Positions 54,901 through 64,000 of a stretch of DNA of 64,000 bases are shown in pieces. Position numbers and translations under genes: made by a program. Position 1 is the first letter of the stretch. Each line of letters opens with the position of its first letter. Source of the DNA: Dama dama (Eukaryota; Chordata; Mammalia; Artiodactyla; Cervidae); the NCBI RefSeq assembly GCF_033118175.1, contig NC_083688.1:1199501-1263500 (forward strand), given 5' to 3'. Below the pieces are notes generated by a model that saw nothing but the letters and a program-made list of their open reading frames with translations, ran no database searches and was not told the origin of the DNA.

Positions 54901-55084
54901 AGCATCACTTCTCATGTCGTGGCGTGACTTGGGATTTGAGGAGAGACTAGGTCTGTCAGCGGGCAGAAGGATCCAGGCTGGAGGTGAGACAGCCCTTTGG
55001 GAGGGCAGGCCTGGGCCCCCAGTGCCTCCCTCATGACCCGAAATTGTTAGCAATAGAGTAGCAATGATGGTGGCTGGCACCCAC

Positions 55085-55295
55085 CCATGTATGCCCTGTG
55101 CCAGGCTCTGGGTTACGTGATTCGCAGCTACTGGCTCATTTACTCCTCAGGACAAGGTTGTGAAATGTCATCACTGTCGCCCTGTGCAGTGAGGGAACCT
55201 GGGCACAGAGGGGTTTTGTTTCCGGCCCTGGGACATGGAGCCAGGAAGTAGCCAAGCCGGGGTTTGGATCTGGAGCCTGCGCCTGGTGCCCTGCT
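55085..55295 (-). mobile_element. MIR
   Basis: 'gccctgtgccaggctctggg', 'ggctcatttactcctcagga', 'gaacctgggcacagaggggt', 'gccggggtttggatctggag' follow the reversed MIR. Confidence 0.65.
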
Positions 55296-56024
55296 TTCGG
55301 CCAGGGCTGTGTGGCCCACACCGCGCCTCCCCCGGGAAGGGCACAGGGACCCACCTTCCCCCGTCACTGCTCCCCATCAAAGGCAGAGCCAGCCTAGCGG
55401 GTGACTGGACAAGAAGCGGTCTGCAAGTCTGGACTGGCGTCAGAAACACACTAGTTCCCGGCGCTGAGAGCCCATTCCCGCGGGGCCCGGGGACTGCAGC
55501 TGGGCCCCTGCCGGAGGAAGGCCTGTGTGGGCAGCATGTCAAGCCCGGGCTGGAACCCACAGGGCCGCCAGCTCTCCCAGACCCCTGCTCACACGTCCCT
55601 TCTGCACTGTCTGCTTTACCCTCAACCCGCACCTCCCCAGGCCTCTCTCTACTCCCCAGCTGGCCGGTTATGTCCCTGGCATGGGCGGGCCTCAGCCTGC
55701 ACCTCGTGCCGGGAGAGCCGGCCGCTGCATCGAGAGCCGACGTGGGCCAGCACTGTGACGTTCCCTCATCGTATCCTCAAGGCAGCCCCGCTTTACACAG
55801 GAGGAAACTGAGGCTGGGGGGGGTGGGGTGCTCAGCTGGGGGGCCCAGGGCCAGACGCCAACCAGGTCAGCCTCCCAGGCCCCACTCCTCAACCCCAAGG
55901 CTGTCCAGCTTCTTGCTTGTCCCAGGAGAGCCGCCCCGAGGAGCCATCCTCTCAGCTTTGGGGCCCCCACGCACCGCCATCCCCCAAGAGGCCCTGCAGC
56001 TCATGCTGGCTTCTCCCTCTGCAG

Positions 56025-56147
56025 GCCAGAAGCACCTGTGTGTCACCAGCCTCCTGATCTGCCAGGGTCTGCTCTGGGTGGGCACCGACCAGGGGGTCAT
56101 CGTGCTGCTGCCGGTGCCTCGGCTGGAAGGCATCCCTAAGATCACAG
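56025..56147 (+). CDS. ARHGEF10L: ARHGEF10L exon
   Basis: Two bases complete Gly (G|GC), then 40 codons: QKHLCVTSLLICQGLLWVGT and DQGVIVLLPVPRLEGIPKIT, with a last G of the next split Gly (G|GG). The acceptor is AG 56023-56024 and the donor GT 56148-56149 (GTGAGA). LLWVGTDQGVIVLLPVP is an unmistakable propeller strand-turn-strand. The match to the human protein as I recall it is essentially complete. Confidence 0.96.
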
Positions 56148-56834
56148 GTGAGACCCGGGGGTCAGCTGCACGTGGCCAGGGGAGGCTGGGTCTTGGGCCC
56201 AGATGCGTGCACTCTCTTCTGATCTGGGGACTGGGGTCCGTTCCCCAGTGTCCTCTCTCACTGTTGGTGGCTCGGTGGAATTAAATCACCTGGCCCCTGC
56301 AGTCTCCGTGCAGGTCTTCTTTCTGAGACTCGATTGCCTCATCCGGCAGTGGGCGTGGGAGGCACACTGGCCCGATGGTCTGCGGATTGGCCGAGACACC
56401 CGGCCAACAGGAGAGGTGCCGCCGGCCTCTGCCCGCTCTCACCACAGTGGCTGCCACGCGTCCCAGCTCCAGAGACAGAAATAACCGGGGGCTCGCGGGG
56501 GCGGAGGTCCATGTGCAGCTGTGTTTGCCTGAGTTAGAGGAGGGGCCGCCCTGACATGATGCTAGGATCTAGGGTCAGGGAAGACCCCAGGGCTCTGGGC
56601 CCCCTCTCTGCCTCTTCCCTGAGCGGTGGATGATGACGTGGCCTCTTCCGGCTTCTGCAGGAGGGCAGGCCTGCATGGAGTGGGAGGGAGATGCCCCGGG
56701 GGAGACCAGCCCCAGGCAGACTGTAAGCCTCTCTGCCCAAGAAGACCCTCTTCCTAAACCGTGGGACTTACAGCTTTCGTGGTCTCATCACTAGGTCATT
56801 TTTCCCATCCCAGGATCCGTCCTGGGGTTGCAGG

Positions 56835-57115
56835 GATGTGTTGGGCAGAGACCCTGCCCCCACACACTGACAGCCCGGTCGGGGTGGCTTGTAGCCAGGG
56901 CAGCAAGTGCCATGATGGCAGGTGTCCTGGGGTCAGTGGAGCACAGAGACAGGAGTGATCATCTCTTATGGGTGAAGGCAAGGAGGGAGCCCTGTGGAGG
57001 GGCTGAGCCAGGCCTCAAGCCCTAGTTGTCGAGTCAGGTGGATGCGAAAGGCTCTCTGGGCAGAGGCGATGGCTTGGGCAAAGGCACTGAGACGTGAGGA
57101 TCGCCCAGGCAGGGA
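56835..57115 (-). mobile_element. L2 LINE fragment
   Basis: 'gtgatcatctcttatgggtg', 'ggaggggctgagccaggcct', 'gggcaaaggcactgagacgt' resemble the reversed L2 3' half. Confidence 0.5.
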
Positions 57116-57288
57116 GCTGCAGGTGCTTCCACACCAAGGTTCCCCATGTGGTTTATAAAGTCACTTGTGTCCCCCTCCCCCACTCTTCCAAGCACTCCTC
57201 CAGACCCATGGCCTTCCGGGAAGCTGCCAACATAGATCGCAGTAACCCAAATAAGCCAAAAATGAAACCCAGGAAGTTCTCCAAGAGA

Positions 57289-57458
57289 CTCAGTTCAGTT
57301 CAGTCGCTCAGTTGTGTCCGACTCTTTGCGACCCCATAGACTGCAGCACTCCAGGCCTCCCTGTCCATCACCAACTCCTGGAGCTTACTCAAACTCAGGT
57401 CCATTGAGTCGGTGATGTCATCCAACCGTCTCATCCTCTGTCGTCTCCTTCTCCACCA
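57289..57458 (-). mobile_element. BovB (RTE) LINE 3' fragment
   Basis: 'cagttcagttcagtcgctca', 'gtgtccgactctttgcgacc', 'ctccaggcctccctgtccat', 'gagtcggtgatgtcatccaa' is the reversed BovB 3' end. It lies immediately before the last-exon acceptor region. Confidence 0.9.
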
Positions 57459-57520
57459 GACTCAATGGATCTTTAAAACTCTGGGCCTTTGGGCCCCTTC
57501 TCTCTGCCCCCTTCCTGCAG

Positions 57521-58053
57521 GGAAAGGCATGGTCTCGCTCAACGGGCACTGTGGGCCCGTGGCCTTCCTGGCCGTGGCCACCAGCATCTTGGCCCCTGAT
57601 ATCCTGCGGAGCGACCAGGAGGAGGCCGAGGGGCAGCAGGCCGAGGAGGACAAGGTGGATGGGCCGGCTCCCGAGCCGGCGCCCGCGAGCCACGTGGGCG
57701 GGGAGCTGATCCGCAAGAAGGGCATCCTTCTGCAGTACCGCCTGCGCTCCACCTCCCACCTCCCGGGCCCGCTGCTGTCCGTACGGGAGCCGGAGCCCGC
57801 GAACGGCTCGGCCCTGGAGCACAGCGAGGAGGACGGCTCCATCTATGAGATGGTGGATGACCCTGACGTCTGGGTGCGCAACCGGCCCTGTGCCCGCGAC
57901 GCCCACCGCAAGGAGATCTGCTCCGTGGCCATCATCTCTGGGGGGCGCGGCTACCGCAACTTCGGCAGCGCAGCGGGCAGCCCCGGGAAGCTGGCCCCGT
58001 GCGGGGAGACGGACAGCACCCTCCTCATCTGGCAGGCGCCCCTGATGCTGTAG
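57521..58053 (+). CDS. ARHGEF10L: ARHGEF10L last coding exon
   Basis: Two bases complete Gly, then 176 codons and TAG at 58051-58053. Order: KGMVSLNGHCGPVAFLAVAT, SILAPDILRSDQEE, an acidic Glu/Ala/Pro-rich insert (EGQQAEEDKVDGPAPEP), ELIRKKGILLQYRLRST, EHSEEDGSIYEMVDDPDVWV, HRKEICSVAIISGGRGYRNF, ending GETDSTLLIWQAPLML. The acceptor is AG 57519-57520. The first and last strands close the WD40-like propeller, with a long disordered acidic loop inside. That loop is where this sequence differs most from the human protein as I recall it. Confidence 0.97.
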
Positions 58054-58116
58054 CCCCGCCCAGGTCACACCGTAGCCCCTCCCAGGCCACTCTGTAGCCC
58101 CGCCCAGGCCACGTGG
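58051..58116 (+). repeat. 22-base unit, three tandem copies starting at the stop codon
   Basis: Units at 58051, 58073 and 58095 each begin tagccccKcccagg. The TAG stop of ARHGEF10L is the first triplet of the first unit. The spacing of exactly 22 bases puts the later TAGs in other frames. Confidence 0.9.
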
Positions 58117-58645
58117 CGGCAGGCCTGGCTGCAGCCCGCCCGACTCTCAGCTTGCAGTGGGCCCTTCCTGCTGTTCAGGGTCCCCAGGGAGCACTGGGTG
58201 GCCTCGCCCTCAAGGGGCCTGCACGGGGCTGCGAGGACAGGCCTGGAACTCCACCATCTACCTGAGTGGAGCAGAGGGAAACCTTCCTTTTTAAGAAAAA
58301 AACAATTTCAGCGTTTAGGGGAGTGGTTTGGGTTTGGGGAGAGGGAGGACACCTCCTGAGGAGATGGCCTTCTTTTTAAAAGCAAAAAAAAAAAAAAAAA
58401 AAAACACAAAACCTCACAACTGCCTGGCAAGCCCAGCACCTCTTGTTGGGGCCTGAGCAGGGCTCAAGGGCGGCCACACGACCCTCCTAGGAGGGTGCGT
58501 GCGTGTGAGTGTATGAGAGCGTGTGGGCTGGTGTGTGAATATATATAAATACGTATATATGGTGTATATTATATGTGTATAAATGAAGTTTGTACATATT
58601 GGCGCTCTGGGAGATGCTGGAATAAAAGGCAAGAATAATGTCAGT
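58054..58645 (+). other. ARHGEF10L: ARHGEF10L 3' UTR
   Basis: The 3' UTR begins with the 22-base repeat and holds a run of 21 A at 58384-58404 and an AT/GT-alternating stretch around 58495-58585 ('gtgtgaatatatataaatac'). The 3' end is taken as about 20 bases after the AATAAA. A short upstream UTR isoform cannot be excluded. The A run could mislead oligo-dT primed data. Confidence 0.8.
58621..58626 (+). terminator. ARHGEF10L: AATAAA polyadenylation signal
   Basis: AATAAA is followed about 25-60 bases later by a GT/T-rich element ('gggttgctttttagttttgt'), the usual layout of a mammalian poly-A site. No other canonical hexamer was seen between the stop and this point. Confidence 0.88.
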
Positions 58646-58687
58646 GCTTGGGTTACGGGTTGCTTTTTAGTTTTGTTTTGTTTGAGA

Positions 58688-59192
58688 CGTGATAACCTAG
58701 ACAGCATATTAAAAAGCAGAAACATCACTTTGCTGACAAAGGTCCATATAGTCAAAGCTATGTTTTTTCCAGTAGTCATATATGGATGTGAAAATTGGAC
58801 CATAAAGAAGGTTGAGGACTGACGAATTGGTGCTTTTGAACTGTGGTGTTGGAGAAGACTCTCGAGAGTTCCTTGGACTGCTAGGTGATCAAACCAGTCC
58901 ATCCTGAAGGAAATCAATCCTGAATATTCATTGGAAGGTCTAGTGCTGAAGCTGAAGTTCCAGTACTTTGGTCACTTGATGCGAAGAGTCGACTCACTGG
59001 AAAAGACCCTGATGCTGGGAAAGATTGAGGGCAAGAGAAGGAGGCAACAGAGGATGAGATGGTTGGGTGGTATTAACTCAATGAACATGAGTTTGAGCAA
59101 ACTCTGGAGATAGCCAAGGACAGAGGAGCCTGGTGTGCTGTAGTCCGTGGGGTCTCAAAGAATTGGACACGATTCAGTGACTAGACAACGAG
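58688..59192 (+). mobile_element. BovB (RTE) LINE 3' end, 505 bases
   Basis: 'cagcatattaaaaagcagaa', 'gacaaaggtccatatagtca', 'gaactgtggtgttggagaag', 'ggaaaagaccctgatgctgg', ending 'attggacacgattcagtgac'. It carries part of the reverse-transcriptase frame, broken by a stop (TGA near 58818). It begins about 40-60 bases after the gene's poly-A site. Confidence 0.92.
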
Positions 59193-60734
59193 GAAAGAGA
59201 GCAGCTGCCACTGTCCCAGGTTGTTCTGGAACCAGCAGGAAGGACTGAGGCTCGGCAGTGTGAGAACAGGCCCTAGATCTGTGGGCTGTCTGGCGTAGTC
59301 GCCGATGGCCTCATGTAGCTACTTAATTTTTTAATTAATTAAAATGAAATATTGCGGATTTTATTTTATTTTTCAATCCCATTAGCCACATTTCTAGTGT
59401 GACACGAGGTGCCGCACACACGAGGTTTTATGCCGACTGCATTCGACAGCATCGATATGACTGTTCCCGTCACCCCAGAAAGTCCTCTCCTGCTAGAGAG
59501 GGGCTCTTGGGAGCTTCTTTTCTGAATGTTTCTGGAAGAAAAGGCTGGGCCCCAGTTCTGGAATGGTGTGGAGGCACAGGCCTTGGCATCTATTGGGAAA
59601 GTCTGGGAGGAAAAAAAGAAGAGGGCTTCACTGTGTGAAGGGTGGGGGTCTGGGGCTGTTGCTATGGGCAGTAGAGCTCTGCAGGGAGGTGACTGAGACC
59701 CCTAGGGTGTGAGGGAGGGTGAGGTGAGTTCAGGGGGCGGGAGCAGAGCTCAGGCTGAGGGTGGGATGGGCAGCTGGGCCCTGGTTCAATCTCCACTGTT
59801 GGGTTTCTAGAGCTGCCTACAGGGAAAAAAAAAAAAAAACAAACCCAACCCACCACCCAGAAGGGACGTGTTCTCTCCGCCTATCCACCCATCCATCTCT
59901 CTGTCGTCTGTCCACGTGTCTGTCCGCCCCCCACCCACGCTTCTGTCCTCCCCTCCATACTTAATGGTGGCAGCACTGGCATGCAGGGAGGAGGGAAGCC
60001 AAGGGGCAGGTGGGCCTCCCGGGATGGGGTCACACAGCTCGATGAGTGTCTATGGGATGCTCCGGGAACCCAGGGCAAGAGCCGCCAAGGAGGGGACGTT
60101 TCAGCCGGGTCCTGACCAGCTGGTGGGATCCCCACTGGAGGAGTCATTCCCTCGTCCACTCCTTTCACACGCCCCTCGAGCCCCGTGGTTCTCAGGCCCC
60201 GTGCTGGCTGCTGGAGCCTCAGAGGTGAGCAGGTCTATAGGCGTCACTGTGCCCAGGACAGGCACGCGGAAAGGGAGGGCAGGCGGGGTGCCCGTGTGCC
60301 AGGGCTGAGGGAGGGCAGGGCACAGGGGGGAGCGCGCGAGGCCCTCGCGGGAGCGGGCCGCCTGGGGACAGTTTGTTTCCTGGAGGGTGAGTGTCCAGTG
60401 TGGGTTCCGGGGAGCGGGAGGGGAGCTGTGTCTGCAGGGACCCTGGCCCTGGGCGCTGACCAGCTGCATCTGGTCCAGACGTACCCACCTTCTCTGGGCC
60501 TCAGATTCCCGTTTTCTATCAAAGGGAGGCTCATTCCTGTCCTGCCGGCCTCTAATGGGAACGGGGCGGGGCTCGGGGGGGCGCGGGGCTTTCTAAGCAC
60601 AAACAGGATAAAGAACAGGTCTTTATCTCATTGCTCAAGTTAATTGAATGCCCTGTCTGGGTGCGACTCTCAGGTGGAGCTGGACAGGACTTTTCCTGGG
60701 ACAGGAACTGTAGGTAGAGTGTGCCTGGGAGGAT

Positions 60735-60910
60735 GGACAAGCCTGCAGCCTCGGATCCGACAGGCCTGTGTTCATGTCCAGCTCTGCCAAAGCCTGCTGT
60801 GTGTCTTTTAGAGCATCCCTTCACCCCGGGTCTCAGTCTCCTCATCTCTAAAATGGGGATGATGAGACCTTGTAGGAGTGCCAAGGACAAGTGGTATTAA
60901 TAATACTTAT
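60735..60910 (+). mobile_element. MIR
   Basis: 'gacaggcctgtgttcatgtc', 'ccagctctgccaaagcctgc', 'ctcatctctaaaatggggat', 'gtggtattaataatacttat' follow the MIR order in sense orientation. Confidence 0.7.
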
Positions 60911-61009
60911 TTCCAGGAAGTCCATGGAAAGCGCTGGAAAGACCCTCCCCTGGCAGCTCAGTGATGATTCCTTGTGTCGTCCTACTCAGCCTTGCTCCAA
61001 ACGATTTGA

Positions 61010-61240
61010 GGCAGACTGTTCATATTAAGAAACCCCTCCTCGTTAGCATATGAGAGCTCTGCGGTTCTGTTAGATCCCAGCCCCGCAGCTCACTCAGCAG
61101 AAGGGGACCCGGGAGATGTGGTGGGGCCCATGAAATCCGTCACCGAGCAATTGACTGACCGCTACTGTAGTGAAATTATCATATCAGTCACCAGCTCCTC
61201 TCGCAAGCCTCTGACAACAGAGCGAGGCGGGGTTGGGGGA
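61010..61240. other. Unique stretch, candidate conserved element
   Basis: 'gttagcatatgagagctctg', 'caccgagcaattgactgacc' and 'gtagtgaaattatcatatca' are repeat-free and unlike the neighbouring GC-rich sequence. Conservation is untested. Confidence 0.25.
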
Positions 61241-61314
61241 GTCGGAAGCGGCTCCCGAGACGCCAGGAGGACGTGCCTCGCATAGGAGAGGAGACCCTCG
61301 CTTTAGATACTGAT

Positions 61315-61510
61315 CAGAGTAATAATAACCGCAAGCACGCGGGGTGCCCCAGCTCGTTTCATCCTCACGGCCGTGCTCTGACTAGCTGTTCTGTTTGCCT
61401 CGTTTTGCAGGTAAGGGATCCGAGGCACCGGGACGTTAAGCAGCTTCCCGGAAAGTGTCAAGGCCAAAGCCTGAGGTCTGTCTGCCACCACAGCCAGGCT
61501 CTGAGCCCCC
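61315..61510 (-). mobile_element. MIR
   Basis: 'gagtaataataaccgcaagc', 'gctcgtttcatcctcacggc', 'gttttgcaggtaagggatcc', 'gttaagcagcttcccggaaa' follow the reversed MIR, diverged. Confidence 0.55.
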
Positions 61511-61691
61511 GGGTGACTCTGCCCCCAAGAGCAAAACTTGGGAGACGAAGTTCCAACTGTGCTTTCCCCGCTCACTAGCTGTGTGACGTCTGGCACGCGC
61601 CTTAACCCCTGTGTGTCCTAGCAAGGGGATGGTAAACAATCCCTGCCTTGGGAACCGAGTGCCTTCCATTCAGTGTTCATTGAAAGCTCAC

Positions 61692-61945
61692 TCTTCCCTG
61701 ACACCTCAGTTGGTAAAGAATCTGCCTGCAATGCAGGAGACCCTGATTCAATTCGTGGGTCGGGAAGATCCCCTGGAGAAGGGATAGGCTACCCACTGCA
61801 GTATTCTTGGGCTTCCCTGGCGGCTCAGCTGGTAAAGAATCCGCCTGCAATGTGGGAGAGCTGGGTTCGACCCCTGGGTTGGGAAGATCCCCTGGAGGGG
61901 GGAATGGCTACCCTCTAGTCCATGGGGTCGCGACGTTCACTTTCG
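61692..61945 (+). mobile_element. Bov-tA SINE pair (second head inside the first)
   Basis: The first head runs 'ctgacacctcagttggtaaa' to 'cactgcagtattctt'. At about 61808 a new 'gggcttccctggcggctcag' head starts, runs through 'gggttcgacccctgggttgg', and ends early at 'ccatggggtcgcgacgttca'. The body of the second copy is shortened. This head-in-head arrangement is typical of the compound ruminant Bov-tA type. Confidence 0.88.
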
Positions 61946-62049
61946 TGTGCCGGGGCTGGACACGGAGTAGACTGGTGAACCATACCGTGTGCACATCTGC
62001 CCCCTCCCCATTCCATGGGGGCTGCAGAAGGAACAGAAGATAACTAAGC

Positions 62050-62560
62050 AAAACGTGTCAGATGGTGTCCGTGCTCTGGACAGAAATGACGTGGTGGGTT
62101 GGAGGTGGGAAGTCCTGGGGAGGGCACGGCGATGTTAAGCAGGCTGGGGAGGCCTCCCTGAGCGAAGAGCCAGGAGGAGCACATGTGAGGCAGCAGAACG
62201 TTCTGGGTGGAGCGAGCACCATGTGCAAAGCGCAAGGGGGCCGCTGGAGCGGAGGGCGGGGCACCCGGGAGCTGCTCATGCGTCACTGGGTCGGATCGTG
62301 GGGGGACCTTGCCTTTCCTTGGTGACAGGAGGAGTCACGGGAGGGTTTTGAGCAGAGAACTGATGGCCTGTCTCTGGCTTTGTAACAATCTCCTTGTTGC
62401 TAAATGGAGGAAAATGTGTGCGGGCGGGGGTGGAAGTGTGGGGGCCAGGAGACCACCCGGGAAGTTGTTGCCACAATCTAGGTGCTGGTGGCCTGGACCA
62501 CAGTGGGTGTGGCTGAGGCAAGGGGCGGTGGTCAGGGTGGATGGGTTCCGATGCTGGAGC
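62050..62560 (-). mobile_element. L2 LINE fragment
   Basis: 'gaagagccaggaggagcaca', 'gaacgttctgggtggagcga', 'gggttttgagcagagaactg', 'gtggcctggaccacagtggg' follow the reversed L2 3' half quite well. Confidence 0.65.
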
Positions 62561-63569
62561 ATCCGATGAGCAGACACAGCCCCTCGTCAGGAGGCAGCTG
62601 TGAGCTGGACCCTCTCCCAGCTGAGATCTGTGCATCAGCTGATCGGGGAGCCCGGGCTGCTGGCAGACTGCTCCCCGCTGGGCACCCCAGCCCGTGGTCC
62701 TTCCCTGGCTACTCCAGGACACTCACCCCCTGGGCCATCGCAGGCCCGCAGGCTGAGACCCTCCCATGCCCTGCAGTCAGCAGCTCTCTCCCGCCCTGCT
62801 GGGCACGTCAAGGATGCAGACCTCTGCCCTCTGCCCACAGCTCTGTCCCCCTTCACCTCCCTGGCTTTCTCCTGCATGTGCGAGGCCCAGGGTGTGGATG
62901 GGGAGCGCGTTTCCCACCCCAGGAGCCCAGGCAGTGTCCATCCTCAGGCTTGTTCCCTTTGGTCAGCCCCGTTTCCGACTTGCCAATTGAAATGGGATTT
63001 CTGGCCAGGAGAGAGCAGCTCGGGGGCCCGGGGGAGCGCGCTGGGCTCAGACAAGGAGCTTTGATCTCGTTTAATAAAAGGAAGTGGCTCATCTCGGGTT
63101 TCCCCAGCAGCAGATCCTGAGACGAGGATTTTGACTCCAGTTGGGATGCTGAGAGGGGACATGAGACAGGGACAGAAGTCAGAGCTGGGTGTGTTAGCTG
63201 AGCAGGTGACCCGTGCTGGGGAGCTTGGGAGACACGCAGAGCTTCAGAGTTGCCCCAGCTGTGGGGTGAGGATGCCCAGCATTTATCCCCACCTCTCACC
63301 AGGAGTGTCCTGGGTGGATGCTGCTCCCTGAGCTATTTGTCCCAGCCTGCCTCACTGCTCAACCAGAGAGAGGGTCCTGGGGAGCATCCCCCTTACCCCC
63401 AAGAGAGTGTGCACAGCCCGGTAGGGCTGGCTGTGGCTTTTATAACTTTAGAATGGTTTCTTCCCCAGCAGAGGCAGGCTTTCAGGAAGATAATCTTGTT
63501 ATGGACACAAAAATATCTAGTTAGGACCTCAAAGCTGGTTGTTTCTGCTAGGTTTCATCCCCTCTGTCT

Positions 63570-63890
63570 TCGCTTAGGCTGGTAAAACAAAAGACCATCA
63601 CTGGGTAGCTGAAACAGTTTCTCTTTCCTGGAACCTGGGATGTCTCAGATCACGGTGCTGGAGGATTTGGTATCTGGTGAGAACTCTCTTCCTGGCTTGA
63701 AGGCTGCCTTCTTGCCGTATCATTAAGTGATGGAGAGAGGAAGTTCTAGTTTCTCTTCTTCTTACAAGGGCACTAATCCCATTGATGAGGGCCCCACCCT
63801 CATGACCTAATAACCCCAAAGGTTCCACCTCCAAATACAGTACCATCACACTGGGGATCAGGGCCCACATTCAGCCCATAACACCTTCCC
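63570..63890 (+). mobile_element. Old mammalian interspersed repeat, family not named
   Basis: 'ggtagctgaaacagtttctc', 'gtgctggaggatttggtatc', 'gaactctcttcctggcttga', 'cttacaagggcactaatccc', 'gggccccaccctcatgacct', 'ccaaatacagtaccatcaca' follow a common ancient mammalian repeat, related to the copy at 22900-23310. Confidence 0.6.
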
Positions 63891-63903
63891 TTTCTTCCCT
63901 TGC

Positions 63904-63904
<1 letters not shown>

Positions 63905-63952
<48 letters not shown>
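63905..63952 (+). repeat. CA microsatellite, 24 units
   Basis: An uninterrupted (AC)24 run near the window end. Pure runs of this length are usually polymorphic. Confidence 0.97.
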
Positions 63953-63955
<3 letters not shown>

Positions 63956-64000
63956 CTCTGGCATTGTTTTAGTGGCAGGCATGGGGGCAGGCAGGAAGAT

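Larger units (their letters stand above)
48353..56024 (+). other. ARHGEF10L: Intron (7.7 kb)
   Basis: Repeats are listed separately. Bases 48353-49520, 49700-50360, 50580-51060 and 55300-56020 are GC-rich and unrecognised. 51060-51470 is an AT-rich unique island, and 51780-52300 is AT-rich with L2-like pieces. No exon fits between the flanking ones, which join in phase 1. Confidence 0.75.
56148..57520 (+). other. ARHGEF10L: Last intron (1.4 kb)
   Basis: Bases 56148-56830 are unrecognised, 56835-57115 resembles a reversed L2, and a BovB 3' fragment fills 57289-57458. Only about 62 bases separate that fragment from the last exon; the pyrimidine tract 'cccttctctctgcccccttc' lies in that gap. 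Confidence 0.8.
58650..64000. other. Intergenic region downstream of ARHGEF10L
   Basis: It holds BovB, Bov-tA, MIR and L2 pieces and a CA microsatellite (listed). Bases 59480-60180, 60180-60600, 60950-61300 and 62570-63560 show no exon, promoter or RNA gene that I can support. GC-rich open frames here have no recognisable protein similarity. Confidence 0.7.

Noticed and set aside
58650..64000. A second protein-coding gene downstream of ARHGEF10L
   Set aside because: Open frames here are short, GC-driven and without recognisable similarity or splice structure; most of the segment is repeats or unique non-coding DNA.

Overview
This window is mammalian nuclear DNA from a ruminant (cattle, sheep, goat or a close relative). 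It is saturated with ruminant lineage repeats: Bov-tA SINEs, BovB (RTE) LINE 3' ends, CHR-type tRNA SINEs and ruminant L1 pieces, over a background of old MIR and L2 copies. There are no prokaryotic features, CRISPR arrays or operons. I found no undescribed biological system.

One protein-coding gene is present, on the + strand: the 3' half of ARHGEF10L (Rho guanine nucleotide exchange factor 10-like, GrinchGEF). Eleven exons lie at 2020-2135, 2560-2687, 4730-4830, 11778-11899, 17545-17631, 18984-19210, 21579-21733, 28614-28762, 48178-48352, 56025-56147 and 57521-58053. All have AG acceptors and GT donors. They join in frame to 637 complete codons plus stop, about the C-terminal half of a protein of roughly 1,280 residues. 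The first three exons look like the end of the PH-like region after the Dbl-homology domain, which is encoded upstream of the window. The rest encode a WD40-like beta-propeller ending in a Leu-Ile-Trp strand. The TAG stop is at 58051-58053. The 3' UTR runs to an AATAAA at 58621, with a GT-rich tract behind it.

Layout: 1-2019 is intron with SINEs, one ending about 70 bases before the first exon. 2020-5000 holds three exons and an 11-base minisatellite of about 71 units. 5000-17500 is two repeat-filled introns. 17500-21800 holds three exons, a CATC tract and a 20-base minisatellite. 21734-28613 contains a 44-base minisatellite of 16 units. 28763-48177 is the largest intron (19.4 kb), with AT-rich unique islands and a 1.2 kb L1 5'-region insertion inside a CHR SINE. 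48353-57520 holds the last introns, including a tandemly duplicated SINE end near 53.7 kb. 58650-64000 is intergenic, starting with a BovB fragment almost at the gene's polyadenylation site.

The main points of interest are structural: several G-rich minisatellites with G on the coding strand, a 5'-end-only L1 insertion with a poly-A tail and target-site duplication, retroposons very close to two splice acceptors, and a three-unit tandem repeat that starts exactly at the stop codon. Repeat boundaries are read by eye and may be off by tens of bases. Family names for old repeats come from recognised consensus-like stretches, not from a database search.
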